DNA from: Inia geoffrensis
Taxonomy: Eukaryota; Chordata; Mammalia; Artiodactyla; Iniidae
Direction: 5' to 3'
Length of the DNA: 64,000 nucleotides
Assembly: GCA_036417435.1 (NCBI GenBank)
Contig: CM070899.1
Coordinates: forward strand, 69,477,001-69,541,000
The notes under the pieces are model-generated. The model had not been told where the DNA came from and did not search any database. It saw only the letters and a list, made by a program, of their open reading frames with translations. The translations under genes and the position numbers were made by a program. Shown here in pieces: positions 34,750-46,645 of the stretch; within the stretch, counting starts at the first letter, position 1, and each line of letters begins with the position of its first letter.

Positions 34750-37700
34750 TTTTTCTACATTCCACATATATGCATTAATATACGATATTTGTTTTTTCTT
34801 CTGACTTCTGTATGACAGTCTCTAGGTCCATCTATGTCTCTACAAATGACCCAATTTCATTCCTTTTTATGGCTGAGTAATATTCCATTGTATATATGTA
34901 CCACATCTGCTTTATCCATTCATCTGTCGATGGGCATTTAGGTTGCTTCCATGACCTAGCTATTGTAAATAGTGCTGCAGCGAACATTGGAGAGCATGTG
35001 TCTTTTTTGAATTACGGTTTTCTCTGGGTATTTTCCCAGGAGTGGGATTGCTGGGTCATATGGTAGTTCTGCTTTTAGTTTTTTAAGGAACCTCCATACT
35101 GTTCTCCATAGTGGCTGTATCAGTTTACATTCCCACCAGCAGTGCAGGAGGGTTCCCTTTTCTCCACACCCTCTCCAGCATTTGTTGTTTGTAAATTTTC
35201 TGATGGTGCCCATTCTAACTGGCATGAGGTGATACCTCATTGTAGTTTTGATTTACATTTCTCTAATAATTAGTGATGTTGAGCATCTTTTCATGTGTTT
35301 GTTGGCCATCTGTATGTCTTCTTTGGAGAAATGTCTATTTAGGTCTTCTGCCCATTTTTTTATTGGGTTGTTTGTTTTTTTAATATTGAGCTGCATGAGC
35401 TGTTTGTATATTTTGGAGATTAATCCTTTGTCCATTGATTCATTTGCAAATATTTTCTCCCATTCTGAGGGTTGTCTTTTCGTCTTGTTTATAGTTTCCT
35501 TTGCTGTGCAAAAGCTTTTAAGTTTCATTAGGCCCCATTGTTTATTTTTGTTTTTATTTCCATTACTCTAGGACGTGGGTTAAAAAGGATCTTGCCGTGA
35601 TTTATGTCAAAAAGTAATCTTTGTGTGTTTCCCTCTAAGACTTTTATAGTGTCCAGCCTTACATTTAGGTCTTTATTCCATTTTGAGTTCATTTTTGTGT
35701 ATGTCGTTAAGGAGTGTTCTAATCTCATTCTTTTACATGTAGCTGTCCAGTTTTCCCAGCACAATTTATTGGACAGACTGTCTTTTTTCTATTGTATATC
35801 CTTGCCTCCTTTGTCATAGATAAGGTGACCATAGGTGAGTAGGTTTACCTCTGGGCTTTCACCCTGTTCCATTGATCTATATTTCTGTTTCTGTGCCACT
35901 ACCATGTTCTCTTGATTACTGTAGCTTTGTAGTATAATCTGAAGTCAGAGAGTCTCATTCCTCCAGCTCTGTTTTTTTCCCTCAAGATTGCTTTGGCTAT
36001 GCAGGGTCCTTTGTGTCTCCATACAAATTTTAAGATTTTTTGTTCTAGCTCCATAAAAAATGCCGTTGGTAATTTGATAGGGATTGCATTGAATCTGTAG
36101 ATTGCTTTGGGCAGTATACTCATTTTCACAGTGTTGATTCTTCCAATCCAAGAACATGGTATATCTCTCCATCTATCTGTATCGTCTTTAATTTCTTTCA
36201 TCAGTGTCTTATAGTTTTCTTCATACAGGTCTTTTGTCTCCCTAGGTAGGTTTATTCCTAGGTATTTTATTCTTTCTGTTACAGTGGTAAATGGAGTGTT
36301 TCCTTAATTTCTCTTTTAGATTTTTCATCATTAGTGTATAGGAATGCAAGAGATTTCTGTGCATTAATTGTGTATCCTGCAACTTTACCAAATTCATTGA
36401 TTAGCTCTTGTAGTTTTCTGGTGGCATCTTTAGGATTATCTATGTATAGTATCATGTCATCTGCAAACAGTGACAGTTTTACTTCTTCTTTTCCAATTTG
36501 GATTCCTTTTATTTCTTTTTCTTCTCTGATTGCCATGGCTAAGACTTCCAAAACTATGTTGAATAATAATGGTGAGAGTGGTCATCCTTGTCTTGCTCCT
36601 GATTTTAGAGGAAATGCTTTCAGTTTTTCACCATTGAGATTGATGTTTGTTGTGGGTTTGTCACATTTGGCCTTTATTATGTTCCCTTTATGCCCACTTC
36701 TGGCGAGTTTTTATCATAAATGGGTGTTGAATTTTTCAAAAGCTTTGTCTGTACCTAATGAGATGATGATATGGTTTTTATACTTCAGTTGGTTAATATG
36801 GTATGTCACATTGATTGATTTATGTATATTGAAGAATCCTTGCATCCCTGGGATAAATCCCACTTGATCATGGTGTGTGATCCTTTTAATGTGTTGTTGG
36901 ACTCTGTTTGCTAGTATTCTGTTGGGGCTTTTTGCATCTACACTCATCAGTGGTAATGGTCTGTATTTTTCTTTTTTTGTAGTGTCTTTGTCTGGTTTTG
37001 GTATCAGGGTGATTATGGTGGCCTCGTAGAATGAGTTTGGGTGTGTTCCTTCCTCTGCAGTTTTTTGGAAGAGTTTGAAAAGGATGGATGTTAACTCTTC
37101 TCTAAGTGTTTGATAGAATTCATCTGTGAAGCCATCTGGTCCTGGACTTCTGTTTTTTGGAAGATTTTTAATCACACTTTCAATTTCATTTTTTATGATT
37201 GATCTGTTCATATTTTCTATTTCTTCCTGGTTCAGTCTTGGAAGGTTATACCTTTCTAAGAATTTGTCCATTTCTTCCAGATTATCCATTTTATTGGCAT
37301 AGAGTTCCTTGTAGTAGTCGCTTGTGATCCTTTGTATTCCTGTGGTGTCTGTTGTAACTTCTCCTTTTTCATTTCTAATTTTTTTGATTTGAGTCCTCTT
37401 CCTCTTTTTCTTGGTATGTCTGGCTAATATTTTATCGATTTTGTTTATCTTCAAAAAGAACCAGCTTTTAGTTTTATTGATTTTTGCTATTGTTACTATC
37501 TCATTTATTTCTGCTTTGATGTTTATGATTTCTTCTTCTTTCCTTCTACTAACTTTGGGTTTTGTTTGTTGTCCTTTCTCTATTTCCTTTAGGTGTAAGG
37601 TTAGATTGTTTGAGATTTTTATTGTTTCTTGAGGTAGGATTATGTTGCTATAAACTTCCCTCTTAGAACTGTTTTTGGTGCATCCCATAGCTTTTGGATA

Positions 37701-38544
37701 ATCATGTTTTCATTGTCATTTGTCTCTAGGTATTTTTTGATTTCCTCTTTGATATCTTCAGTGATCTCTTGGTTATTTAGTATCGCATTGTTTAGCTTCT
37801 GTGTGTTTGTGTTTTTTCCTTTTTTTTCCCCTGTAATTTATTTCTAATCTCATTGTGTTGTGGTTGGAAAAGATGCTTGATATGATTTCAATTTTCTTAA
37901 ATTTGTCAAGGCTTTATTTGTGACCCAAGATGTGATCTATCCTGGAGAATGTTCTGTGTGCACTTGAGAAGATAGTGTAATCTGCTGTTTTTCGGTGAAA
38001 TGTCCTATAATCATCAGTTAAATGTATCTGATCTGTTGTGTCATTTAAAGCTTGTGTTTCCTTATTAATTTTCTATCAGGATGATCAGTCCATTGGTGTA
38101 AGTGAGGTGTTAAAGTCCCCCACTATTATTGTGTTACTCTCGATTTCCTCTTTTATAGCTGATAGCAGTTGCCTTACATATTGTAGTGCTCCTATGTTAG
38201 GTACATATATATTTATAATTGTTTTATCTTCTTCTTGGATTGATCCCTTGATCATTATGTAGTGTCCTTCCTTGTCTCTTGTAACATTCTTTATTTTAAA
38301 GCCTATTTTATCTGATATGAGTATTGCCACTCCAGCTTTCTTTTGATTTCCATTTGCATGGAATATATTTTTCCATCCCCTCCCTTTCAGCCTGTATGTG
38401 GCCCTAGGTGAAGTGGGTCTCTTATAGACAACATATATATGGGTCTTGTTTTTGTATCCATTCAGCAAACCTGTTTCTTTTGGTTGGAGCATTTAATCCA
38501 TTCAGATTTAAGGTAATTATCGATATGTATGTTCCTATTACCAT
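34750..38544 (-). pseudogene. Antisense L1 ORF2 remnant
   Basis: The start codon context corresponds to 38544. Endonuclease residues occupy 38492-38085 (GVAILISDKIGFKIKN, GDFNTSLTP). The longest open stretch is the RT N-terminal part (37688-36714, 324 codons) with [32 protein letters not shown], and [20 protein letters not shown] lies within 36551-36279, and the C-terminal Cys motif [18 protein letters not shown] within 35240-34956. Frameshifts separate these blocks, so no intact reverse transcriptase can be made. Confidence 0.94.
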
Positions 38545-38599
38545 TTTCTTAATTGTTTTGGATTTGTTTTTGTAGGTCCTTTTCTTCTCCCGTGTTTCC

Positions 38600-39450
38600 C
38601 ACTTAGAGAAGTTCCTTTAGCATGTGTTGTAGAGCTGGTTTGTTGGTGCTGAATTCTCTTAGGTTTTGATTGTCTGTAAAGCTTTTGATTTCTCCATCAA
38701 ATCTATATGAGATCCTTGCCAGGTAGAGTAATCTTGTTTGTAGGTTCTTCCCTTTCATCACTTTAAATATGTCATGCCACTCACTTCTGGCTTTTAGAGT
38801 TTCTGCTGAGAAATCAGCTGTTAACCTCTTGGGAGTTCCCTTTTATGTTATTTGTTGTTTTTCCCTTGTTGCTTTTAATAATTTTTCTTTGTCTTTAATT
38901 TTTGTCAATTTGATTACTATGTGTCTCAATGTGTTTCTCCTTGGGTTTATCCTGCCTGGGACTCTCTGTGCTTCTGGACTTGGGTGGCTGTTTCCTTTCC
39001 CATGTTAGGGAAGTTTTTGACTATAATCACTTCAGATATTTTCTCGGGTACTACCTCTCTCCCTTCTCCTTCCGGGACCCCTATAATGTGAATGTTGGTG
39101 CGTTTAATGTTGTTCCAGAAGTCTCTTAGGCTCTCTTCATTTCTTTTCATTCTTTCTTCTTTATTCTGTTCTGAAGCAGTGAATTCCACCTTTCTGTCTT
39201 CCAGGTCACTTATCCGTTCTTCTGCCTCAGTTATTCTGCTATTGATTTCTTCTAGTGTGTTTTTCATTTCAGTTATTGTATTGTTCATCTCTGTTTGTTT
39301 GTTCTTTAGTTCTTCCAGATGTTCATTCTTTAATTCTTCTAGGTCTTTGTTAAACATTTCTTACATCTTCTTGATCTTTACCTCCATTCTTTTTCCGAGG
39401 TCCTGGATCATCTTCACTATCATTATTCTGAATTCTTTTTCTGAAAGGTT
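38600..39450 (-). pseudogene. Antisense L1 ORF1 remnant
   Basis: The 136-codon open stretch 39357-38947 encodes a coiled coil (ITEMKNTLEEINSRITEAEE, ISDLEDRKVEF) and the start of the RRM (NNIKRTNIHIIGVPEGEGRE), ending in a frameshift. The C-terminal domain (AEKSAVNL/LTADFSAET in reverse) is visible to about 38770. Confidence 0.9.
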
Positions 39451-40444
39451 GCTTACCTCTACTTCATTTAATTGTTTTTCTGGGGTTTCATCTTGTTCCT
39501 TCACCTGGTACATAGTCCTCTGCCTTTTCATCTTGTCTATCTTTCTGTGAATGTGGTTTTTGTTGCACAGGCTGCAGGATTGTAGTTCTTCTTACTTCTG
39601 CTGTCTGCCCGCTGGTGGATGAGGCTATCTAAGAGGCTTCTGCAAGCTTTCTGATGGAAGGGACTGGTGGTGGGTAGAGCTGGGTATTGCTCTGGTGGGC
39701 AGAGCTCAGTACAACTTTAATCCACTTGTCTGCTGGTGGATGGGCCTGAGTTCCCTCCCTGTTGGTTGTTTGTCCAGAGGCAACCCAGCACTGGAGGCTA
39801 CAGGCCCTTTGGTGGGGCTAATTGCGGACTCTGGGAGGACTCATGTGAAGGAGTACTTCCCAGAACACCTCTTGCCAGTGTCCTTGTCCCTGCGGTGAGC
39901 CACAGCGACCCCCCACTGTGGAGGATTGGAGACCCTCCGACACTAGCAGGTAGGCCTGGTTCAGTCTCCTTTGAGGTCACTGCTCCTTCTCCTGGGTCCC
40001 AGTGCACACACTACTTTGTGTGTGCCCTCCAAGAGTGGAGTCTCTGTTTCCCCCAGTCCTGTTGAAGTCCTGCAATCAAATCCCGCTAGCCTTCAACATC
40101 TTATTCTCTGGGAATTCCTCCTCCCATTGCCGGACCCCCAGTTTGGGAAGCCTTACATGGGGCTCAGAACCTTCACTGCAGTGGATGGACTTCTGTGGTA
40201 TAATTGTTCTCCGGTTTGTGAGTCACCCACCCAGTGGTTATGGGATTTGATTTTATTGTGATTGTGCCCCTCCTACCATCTCATTGTGGCTTCTCCTTTG
40301 TCTTTGGATGTGGGGTATCTTTTTTGGTGAGTTCCATTGTCTTCCTGTCAATGATTGTTCAGCAGTTAGTTGTGATTCCAGTGCTCTTGCAAGAGGGAGT
40401 GAGCACATGTCCTTCTACTCTGCCATCTTGAACCAATCCCGGGC
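39450..40444 (-). promoter_or_regulatory. Antisense L1 5'UTR
   Basis: About 1 kb of GC-richer sequence between ORF1 and the element's 5' end. Open frames on the + strand (39736-40065, 39971-40261) fall here and have no protein signature. Confidence 0.6.
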
Positions 40445-40615
40445 CTATTGATTTTTTAAAATGAGGTATATTTTTGGCATTGTATCTAAGACATCTTTGC
40501 TTAAACCAAGCTTATAAACATTTTCTCTGAGGTTCTCTTCTAGAGTTTTTATAGTTAGGCTTTATATTTAGGTCTACTTTGAGTTAATTTTTGCAAATAA
40601 TGCAAAAACATAAGA
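40445..40615 (-). mobile_element. Ancient L1 fragment, right part
   Basis: Resumes at CTATTGATTTTTTAAAATGAGG and continues as antisense L1 ORF2 sequence (TGTATCTAAGACATCTTTGCTTAAACC, TTTTTATAGTTAGGCTTTATATTTAGGTC). It was separated from 33250-33472 by the two younger L1 insertions. Confidence 0.75.
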
Positions 40616-40689
40616 TTATAAGATTAAGTCTACATATGCATATTTGAGAAAATGTCTAGTGTTTTACCATATTTTGTGCACTACCACAG

Positions 40690-40880
40690 TGTAGTGCCAG
40701 TTACAATGCTGTTATTTCAAAATATTTTCTCAATGAAATGATTATGCAACTATTCTCTGAGTTAATAATTATACCCATTTCAAAGATGAGGGAAATGAGA
40801 TACAGAGAGATCTTGCAGCCTAAAAGTGGTAGGTGGAAACAGCAATGAAGCCACTTTATCTCACTCTAAAAGGTATATGC
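40690..40880 (+). mobile_element. MIR fragment
   Basis: TTATACCCATTTCAAAGATGAGGGAAATGAGATACAGAGAG and CAGCCTAAAAGTGGTAGG resemble the MIR core. Confidence 0.65.
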
Positions 40881-41094
40881 TGTCCACTGTTGTAAAAAGA
40901 AAATTGTTTTCAACAATAAAGTTCCCATGCTGTGAATGACCTGTTCAGATCACAAATTATTTCTTTCCACCTCTTTCTCCCTACTGGAGGAGCCTGGGCT
41001 CTGCACCCTAGATCCCTACTGCCCTCAAACCCAGCATGTCCCTTGGCCCTAATGCCCAGATGAATGGATAAACTGATGCCCTTTTCAAAAGATT

Positions 41095-41470
41095 CAGCTG
41101 GTGAATGGATAAGCAAACTGTAGCATATCAGCCAAATGGAATTTGACTCAGCACACAAGGATGAATTTCAAATGCATTATGCTGTTAGAGGCTACACTCA
41201 AAAGACTACATTTATATGATATTTGGAAAAGGGACAGAAAATAAATCAGTGGTTGCCAGGGAGTGGGGGTGGGAAAGAGTTTGTCTGCAAAGGGGCCCCG
41301 GGGGAATTTGGGAACGGTCGAAAAAAATTGTTCCATATTTCGATTATGGTATTATGGTTACACAATTTTATGTGTTTGTCAAAAGTGTTCACAACAAAGC
41401 ATAGATTTTACTTTGAGTAAAATATTTACTCAGTAAGTGTGACTAAAAAGCATAAAAGCAAATTTTCAAT
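41095..41470 (+). mobile_element. 3' end of an old L1/HAL1-type element
   Basis: AGCTGGTGAATGGATAAGCAAACTGTAGC, CATTATGCTGTTAGAGGC, TATGATATTTGGAAAAGGGACAGAAAATAAATCAGTGGTTGCCAGGG and GGTTACACAATTTTATGTG match the 3' part of old mammalian L1/HAL1 elements. Confidence 0.75.
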
Positions 41471-42610
41471 TAATAAAGCTCTTTTATTCTGATAAATCAG
41501 AGCAGACCAACTGAGTCAGTCAGTCTGATTCTTCTAAAAGAATACAAGGAGTCCCTTAGCAGTAGATTCCCTCCTCTGGGCACCCTTGAGCAGCAGCCAG
41601 AACTATTCCTGTTCACAGCAGGTGCCTGGTCAGCAGGCATTGAGTTGAATTCAGCCATCATTGAACTGTTGCTTCTTTGGGAGTGGGAATATCCAGCAAA
41701 TTTCACAGCTTTTAAGGTTTTTGTTTGTTTGTTTATGAATCAAGAGTAAGCATCTGTTTTTAAGAAAAGTACAGTGAGACTTAAACTTGAAGCAAAGCAT
41801 ATAGGACCTCAGCATGTTGTCTCTATATGCAAAGATATTTGACAACAGTGATGCTATTTGTTGCCAGAAACCCCGCTGCCTATAAGAACATTTCATTACA
41901 ATACTGTACGTAACCTTTGTCTACCAGCCTTTTGTAAGTAGTCTAAAGGGCAGTTTGTATGCTGGTATTCCTCATGCAAATGAGGTCATTATCCTTTTAA
42001 AGGTATAAAGCCTCCTGTATGTGATGGAGCTTTCTAAGAAACACGCTTGACCTTTCTTTCCCCTATTCCGGGTGCCTGCAGAGCCTGCACTCATTAGCTA
42101 GAATTTGACTCCATGACATTTTTACTTAATTTTCTTTTTCCTCTATGTTGGACACATGGGGCAACCATTTATGTTCTTTCTTGACCTGAGATGCTCTCAA
42201 ATCTCTTTCCAGCTGTGGCATTTTTCATTCAGTCACATCAGGATACAGTGATCCTTCTTTCCCCTCTGCAATTCCCAACTGTTAATTGTTTCATTTTAGA
42301 GAAGGGACTAGACACAGTCCTATGGACTTAGCACCATTTAATTAGCATTAACCAGAACAGTGGAAAGAAAAGCAATTTCCTCTGGAGTGGAAACATATTC
42401 TTTATGAGGTAGTAGAGGAAACGAATAATAATAGTTTTTAAAGGCCTTAATTTTTGTATGTGCTATGATTGATGATGGATTTAAAAGCAGTACTTCCCTC
42501 TATTAGTATCGATGATGATGACAATAATCATAATTACAAATAACAAATAATAATTGGGATTCAAACCCAGACCTTTCTGATTACAAAGCCCATACTGTTA
42601 ATTATTATGC
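41471..42610. other. Unique intronic sequence
   Basis: No gene or confident repeat. Short open frames on the - strand (41497-41706, 41651-41896) lack signatures. Confidence 0.5.
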
Positions 42611-42614
42611 TAAG

Positions 42615-42860
42615 AAATCCCTGTGAGAACTACTACCAGTATGCCAAGGACTGTGCTAATCACCTTGTGTCCTCCTCACAGCCTACCTAACAAGGTGAGC
42701 TTCACTAAGCCAGTTTGAGAGAGAGGGACACTGAGGTTCAGAGAAGGGAAGTAACACATCCAAGGTCGCCCATTTGCTGTGACTGGGATCAGAGCCCAGA
42801 TATGCTCTGACACTAAGTCCGCGCTTCTCACCACTGCCTGCACCACTCTGCCTATGGAGT
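42615..42860 (+). mobile_element. MIR SINE
   Basis: TATGCCAAGGACTGTGCTAATCACC, GACACTGAGGTTCAGAGAAGGGAAG, AAGGTCGCCCATTTGC and GATCAGAGCCCAGATATG cover most of MIR. Confidence 0.88.
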
Positions 42861-44450
42861 AATGAGACACTAGCAAAGACATCTCTGGAAGTGTCAAGGA
42901 CATTGCTAGTTACTTTTTAAAATGTGCAAATTGTGATCCACGTTATGAGTCTGATGGGCTTTGAACTTTGCTTTTGAACTTGAAAAACTATATTTACAGA
43001 TTATTAGGACTTAAAATGTAGAACCTTAGAGCTGCAGGCTAGCAATATCACTTTTAAAGGCGTTGCTTCATTTATTCAACCATGGACATTAATTGATTGC
43101 TTAATGTGTGCATAAACTCAGAGAAGGTATACTCTCTATCCTTCAGCAATCTGCTAATGTCAGGTGTGAATGCATAAAGGGGTAAAGGGTGTCAGTATAG
43201 CTTGATACATTTTATGATACGAGTGTGCCCGGGAGCTTATCAGAACATAGAAGAGGGCAGTTAATGTCCGGTGGGGGTGGGCTTATCACTGAAGGCTTCC
43301 CAGAACAGGTGATACTGAGCTGAGTTGTGGGATGGGAAGCAGAAGGGAAGGTTTGTGTGAAGGGCAGGGAGGCATATATCAGTAATGACTGGATCAAAAA
43401 GTATGTTGAGGGGAGTGTTAATATGAGGGTCTTTGGCAACTTCTTAATATGGAGGTGGACGGATATAATAACTCATCTTACAGCTCTCTTCCTTTAGTTA
43501 CATAGAGTTACATTTTGTATCTGTTTCATCCTAGTAGCCTTCCTGGCAGAAGACATTGCTACTACTGTAACAGTTATTCTGCAGTAGCTACAGAGCTCAG
43601 TTGCCTGAGAGGGAAACAAAGGATTGACTGCTTAGGTGTTAACTGTAACTATCCAGGTTCATGAACAGATGCTAAACTTCTTGTGCAGAATTTTTAGCCC
43701 TGCCATCATAACTCCTACTGTCCTGCTGCTTGCCTCTGGTTAAAAAGAAAAACAAAAGAAGGCAAATAAGGATCTGTTTCCTTCTGAGAAGGAATGAATG
43801 AATACTTGTGAACTTCCCTAATTTTCATACTAGAACATAGGCCTTGTCAGCTGCATGCCTGACATCTAACAAGCGTAGGGATCTCTCCTTGAATGTTTGT
43901 GATTATATTATAAATGCTTGAAAGTATTGAACATAATTCTGTGACCTAGCACATATATTATTATAAATAAACCTATGCTAAATAAAAGAGAATATTACAT
44001 GACCCTTAAGGCAGTCAGTAGTGCCTGCTACATGATCATGCTGATAAATCTTTCCCATTTGATTTTCCATCACTTTGAAGATTTATGAATTTCTTTTACT
44101 TTCTAAAGTCTTTTTTCCTCCAGAGATTTGATAAGCACTCACTTCTGTTTCCTTCTAGTTTTTCCATGGTTTGTTATTTTAACTTTTTACTCATCAGGTA
44201 TTTTATTTATATATATATATGTGTGTGTGTGTGTATGTATTTATATATTTATATATTTGTATAACATAGGAGATAAGCTTCTAAATTGTGTTCCCCCCAA
44301 GTAGCTAAATGTTACTAATTGTTAATCATTTGTTAAATTATATTTCCCTGCTGCACTGATTTATGATATCTATTCTATCATATTTAAAATTCATACATAG
44401 AGTAGATTTCTGTTTTCAGCTCTATCCTATTGATCTCTTTTGTCTTACAC
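42861..44450. other. Unique intronic sequence
   Basis: About 1.6 kb; contains a small ATATATGTGTGTGTGT microsatellite at 44209-44252. No gene seen. Confidence 0.5.
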
Positions 44451-44467
44451 AACCACCACTTACTTTT

Positions 44468-44815
44468 TTTTTATAAATTTATTTTTATTTATTTTTGGCT
44501 GCGTTGGATCTTCGTTGCTGCGCGCAGGCTTTCTCTAGCTGCGGCCAGCGGGGGCTGCTCTTAGTTGCGGTATGCAGGTTTCTCATTGCCGTGGCTTCTC
44601 TCGTTGCAGAGCAGAGGCTCTAGGTGTGCAGGCTTCAGTAGTTGTGGTCTGCGGGCTCAGTAATGTGGCTCGCGGGCTCTAGAGCACAGGCTCAGTAGTT
44701 GTGGCGCACAGGCTTAGTTGCTCTGCGGCATGTGGGATCTTCCCGGACCTGGGCTCGAACCCGTGTCCCCTGCATTGGCAGGTGGATTCTTAACCACTGC
44801 ACCACCAGGGAAATC
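44468..44815 (-). mobile_element. CHR-type SINE (long variant), first of a three-SINE stack
   Basis: T-rich left end, GGCTGCGTTGGATCTTCGTTGCTGCG, repeated TAGTTGTGG units, and head CACTGCACCACCAGGGAAATCC at right. CCACCACTTACTTTT lies on both sides (44453-44467 and 44816-44830). Confidence 0.95.
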
Positions 44816-44830
44816 CCACCACTTACTTTT

Positions 44831-45120
44831 TTTTTTTTAATTTATTTTATTTTTGCTGTGTTGTGTCTTCGTTTCTGTGCAAGGGCTTTCTCTAGTTGTG
44901 GCAAGCGGGGCCCACTCTTCATTGCGGTGCATGGGCCTCTCATTATCGCAGCCTCTCTTGTTGTGGAGCACAGACAGGCTCCAAACGCTCAGGCTTAGTA
45001 GTTGTGGCTTACGGGCCCAGTTGCTCCGCAGCATGTGGGATCCTCCCAGACCAGGGCTTGAACCCGTGTCCCCTGCATTGGCAGGTAGACTCTCAACCGC
45101 TGCGCCACCAGGGAAGCCCC
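44831..45120 (-). mobile_element. CHR-type SINE (shorter variant), second of the stack
   Basis: GCTGTGTTGTGTCTTCGTTTCTGTGC, CTCATTATCGCAGCCTCTCTTG, and head CGCTGCGCCACCAGGGAAGCCCC. It is flanked by the same 15-mer CCACCACTTACTTTT at 44816-44830 and 45121-45135. It belongs to a different CHR variant from its left neighbour, so this is not a segmental duplication. Confidence 0.95.
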
Positions 45121-45150
45121 CCACCACTTACTTTTAAATATCATAGTTTT

Positions 45151-45337
45151 GGGCTTCCCTGGTGGCGCAGCGGTTGAGAGTCTACCTGCCAATGCAGGGG
45201 ACACGGGTTTGTGCCCTGGACTGGGAAGATGCCACATGCCGCGGAGCGGCTGGGCCTGTGAACCATGGGTGTGCTCCACAACGGGAGAAGCCACAACAGT
45301 GAGAGGCCCGTGTACTGCAAAAAAAAAAAAAAAAAAA
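45151..45337 (+). mobile_element. CHR-type SINE with internal deletion, third of the stack
   Basis: GGGCTTCCCTGGTGGCGCAGCGGTTGAGAG through CCCGTGTACTGC plus a 21-base poly(A). The target duplication ATCATAGTTTT lies at 45140-45150 and 45338-45348. The body jumps from GTGAACCATGG to GTGTGCTCCACAACGGG, missing roughly 25-30 bp present in the other copies. Confidence 0.95.
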
Positions 45338-45348
45338 ATCATAGTTTT

Positions 45349-46094
45349 ATAGAATATTTTGATATCGACTAGGGCTAAATTTCTTCATTAACTCTCCTTT
45401 TAAACTCTTCCACTCTTATCAGAGTATTTTCTATTTTTCTTACAGAAGGCCTTTGGCATAATTCCACAAGCCCAACAAGAGTCTGTTAGAATATTGTGGT
45501 AGATGTTTTCATAAGATTAAAAATAAATTTATATAACTCACCTGGGCCTATTGAGAACAGATCAGATTAGATAATCTTTGTTCATCTACCCTAGACATCA
45601 TTTCCTTCTTGAGTATATTTGATATTTCTTCTTCCCTTTATTTAATTACTTAGTTAGTTAGTTTGAATATAGATACTCCTCTTCTAGAAAAGGTAGAAGC
45701 AAAACCATAGTTGAATAGTTTAGCTTTTTCTACTCTGTTAGCATTAAACTCTTTTTTCCATGGTGCAGGCCTATCTCTTCCTCATTCTTGCCACATATGA
45801 CACACAGCTAAACAGCCTTTTGTTCTTTCCAGCTTTTTCAAAGCTTCAGCTTTCTCCTCCTGTTAGCCTTCTTATTAAGGTGGTTCTCACTGGCCAGGCC
45901 ACTATTTGCTGTTTCCCTGACTCTGCTGCTCCTTCTGTAGCTGCCTTCTCTTTCTGAGTATAAGCCTAACAGAGTTCCCTGGGCAGTTACATCAGTTTCT
46001 CTAGGTACTACCCCCTCTTCTTCCTAATTAGGGTAACTTGTTATTGTGCTGTCACTCTGGCTTGTGAGACCTTTTTATTCCTCTTGGAGCCATA
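45349..46094. other. Unique intronic sequence
   Basis: No gene or recognised repeat; pyrimidine-rich in places. Confidence 0.5.
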
Positions 46095-46096
46095 CT

Positions 46097-46645
46097 TTTT
46101 TTTTTTTTAAAACATCTTTATTGGAGTATACTTGCTTTACAATGTTGTGTTAGTTTCTGCTGTATAACAAAGTGAATCAGCTATACATATACATATGTTC
46201 CCATATCTCTTCCCTCTTGCGTCTCCCTCCCTCCCATCCTCCCTATCCCACCCCTCTAGGTGGTCACAAAGCACCGAGCTGATCTCCCTGTGCCATGTGG
46301 CTGCTTCCCACTAGCTAGCTATTTTACATTTTGTAGTGTATATGTGTCCATGTGTCCACGCCACTCTCTCACTTCGTCCCAGCTTACCCTTCCCACTCCC
46401 CGTGTCAAGTCCATTCTCTACATCTGTGTCTTTATTCCTGTCCTTCCCCTAGGTTCTTCAGAACTTTTTTTTTTTTAGATTCCATATATATGTGTTAGCA
46501 TACAGTATTTGTTTTTCTCTTTCTGACTTACTTCACTCTGTATGACAGACCCTAGGTCCATCCACCTCACTACAAATAACTCAATTTTGTTTCTTTTTAT
46601 GGCTGAGTAATATTCCATTGTATATGTGTGCCACATCTTTTTAAG
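46097..46645 (-). mobile_element. 5'-truncated L1 3' end
   Basis: Poly(T), ATCTTTATTGGAGTATACTTGCTTTACAATG, GGTGGTCACAAAGCACCGAGCTGATCTCCC and TTATGGCTGAGTAATATTCCATTG are the reverse of the L1 3'UTR and ORF2 end. It closely resembles 31380-31915 of the + strand L1, indicating the same broad subfamily. Flanks AGCCATACTT and GGCCATATACTT may be a weak target duplication. Confidence 0.92.

Larger units (their letters stand above)
34524..40444 (-). mobile_element. Full-length antisense L1, second insertion at the shared target
   Basis: Poly(T) start (TTTTTGTTTTTTTTAG), 3'UTR with a C-rich run (about 34651-34671), ORF2 and ORF1 remnants, and a 5'UTR ending, on the - strand, in GGTTCAAGATGGCAGAGTAG (about 40415-40434). 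Flanked by CTATTGATTTTTT at 34511 and 40445. About 5.9 kb; frames are broken. Its 5'UTR is not colinear with that of the + strand L1, which suggests a different subfamily. Confidence 0.93.

Noticed and set aside
36714..37688. 324-codon open frame on the - strand as a host gene
   Set aside because: It is the N-terminal reverse transcriptase part of a decayed L1 ORF2, with the other blocks in different frames.
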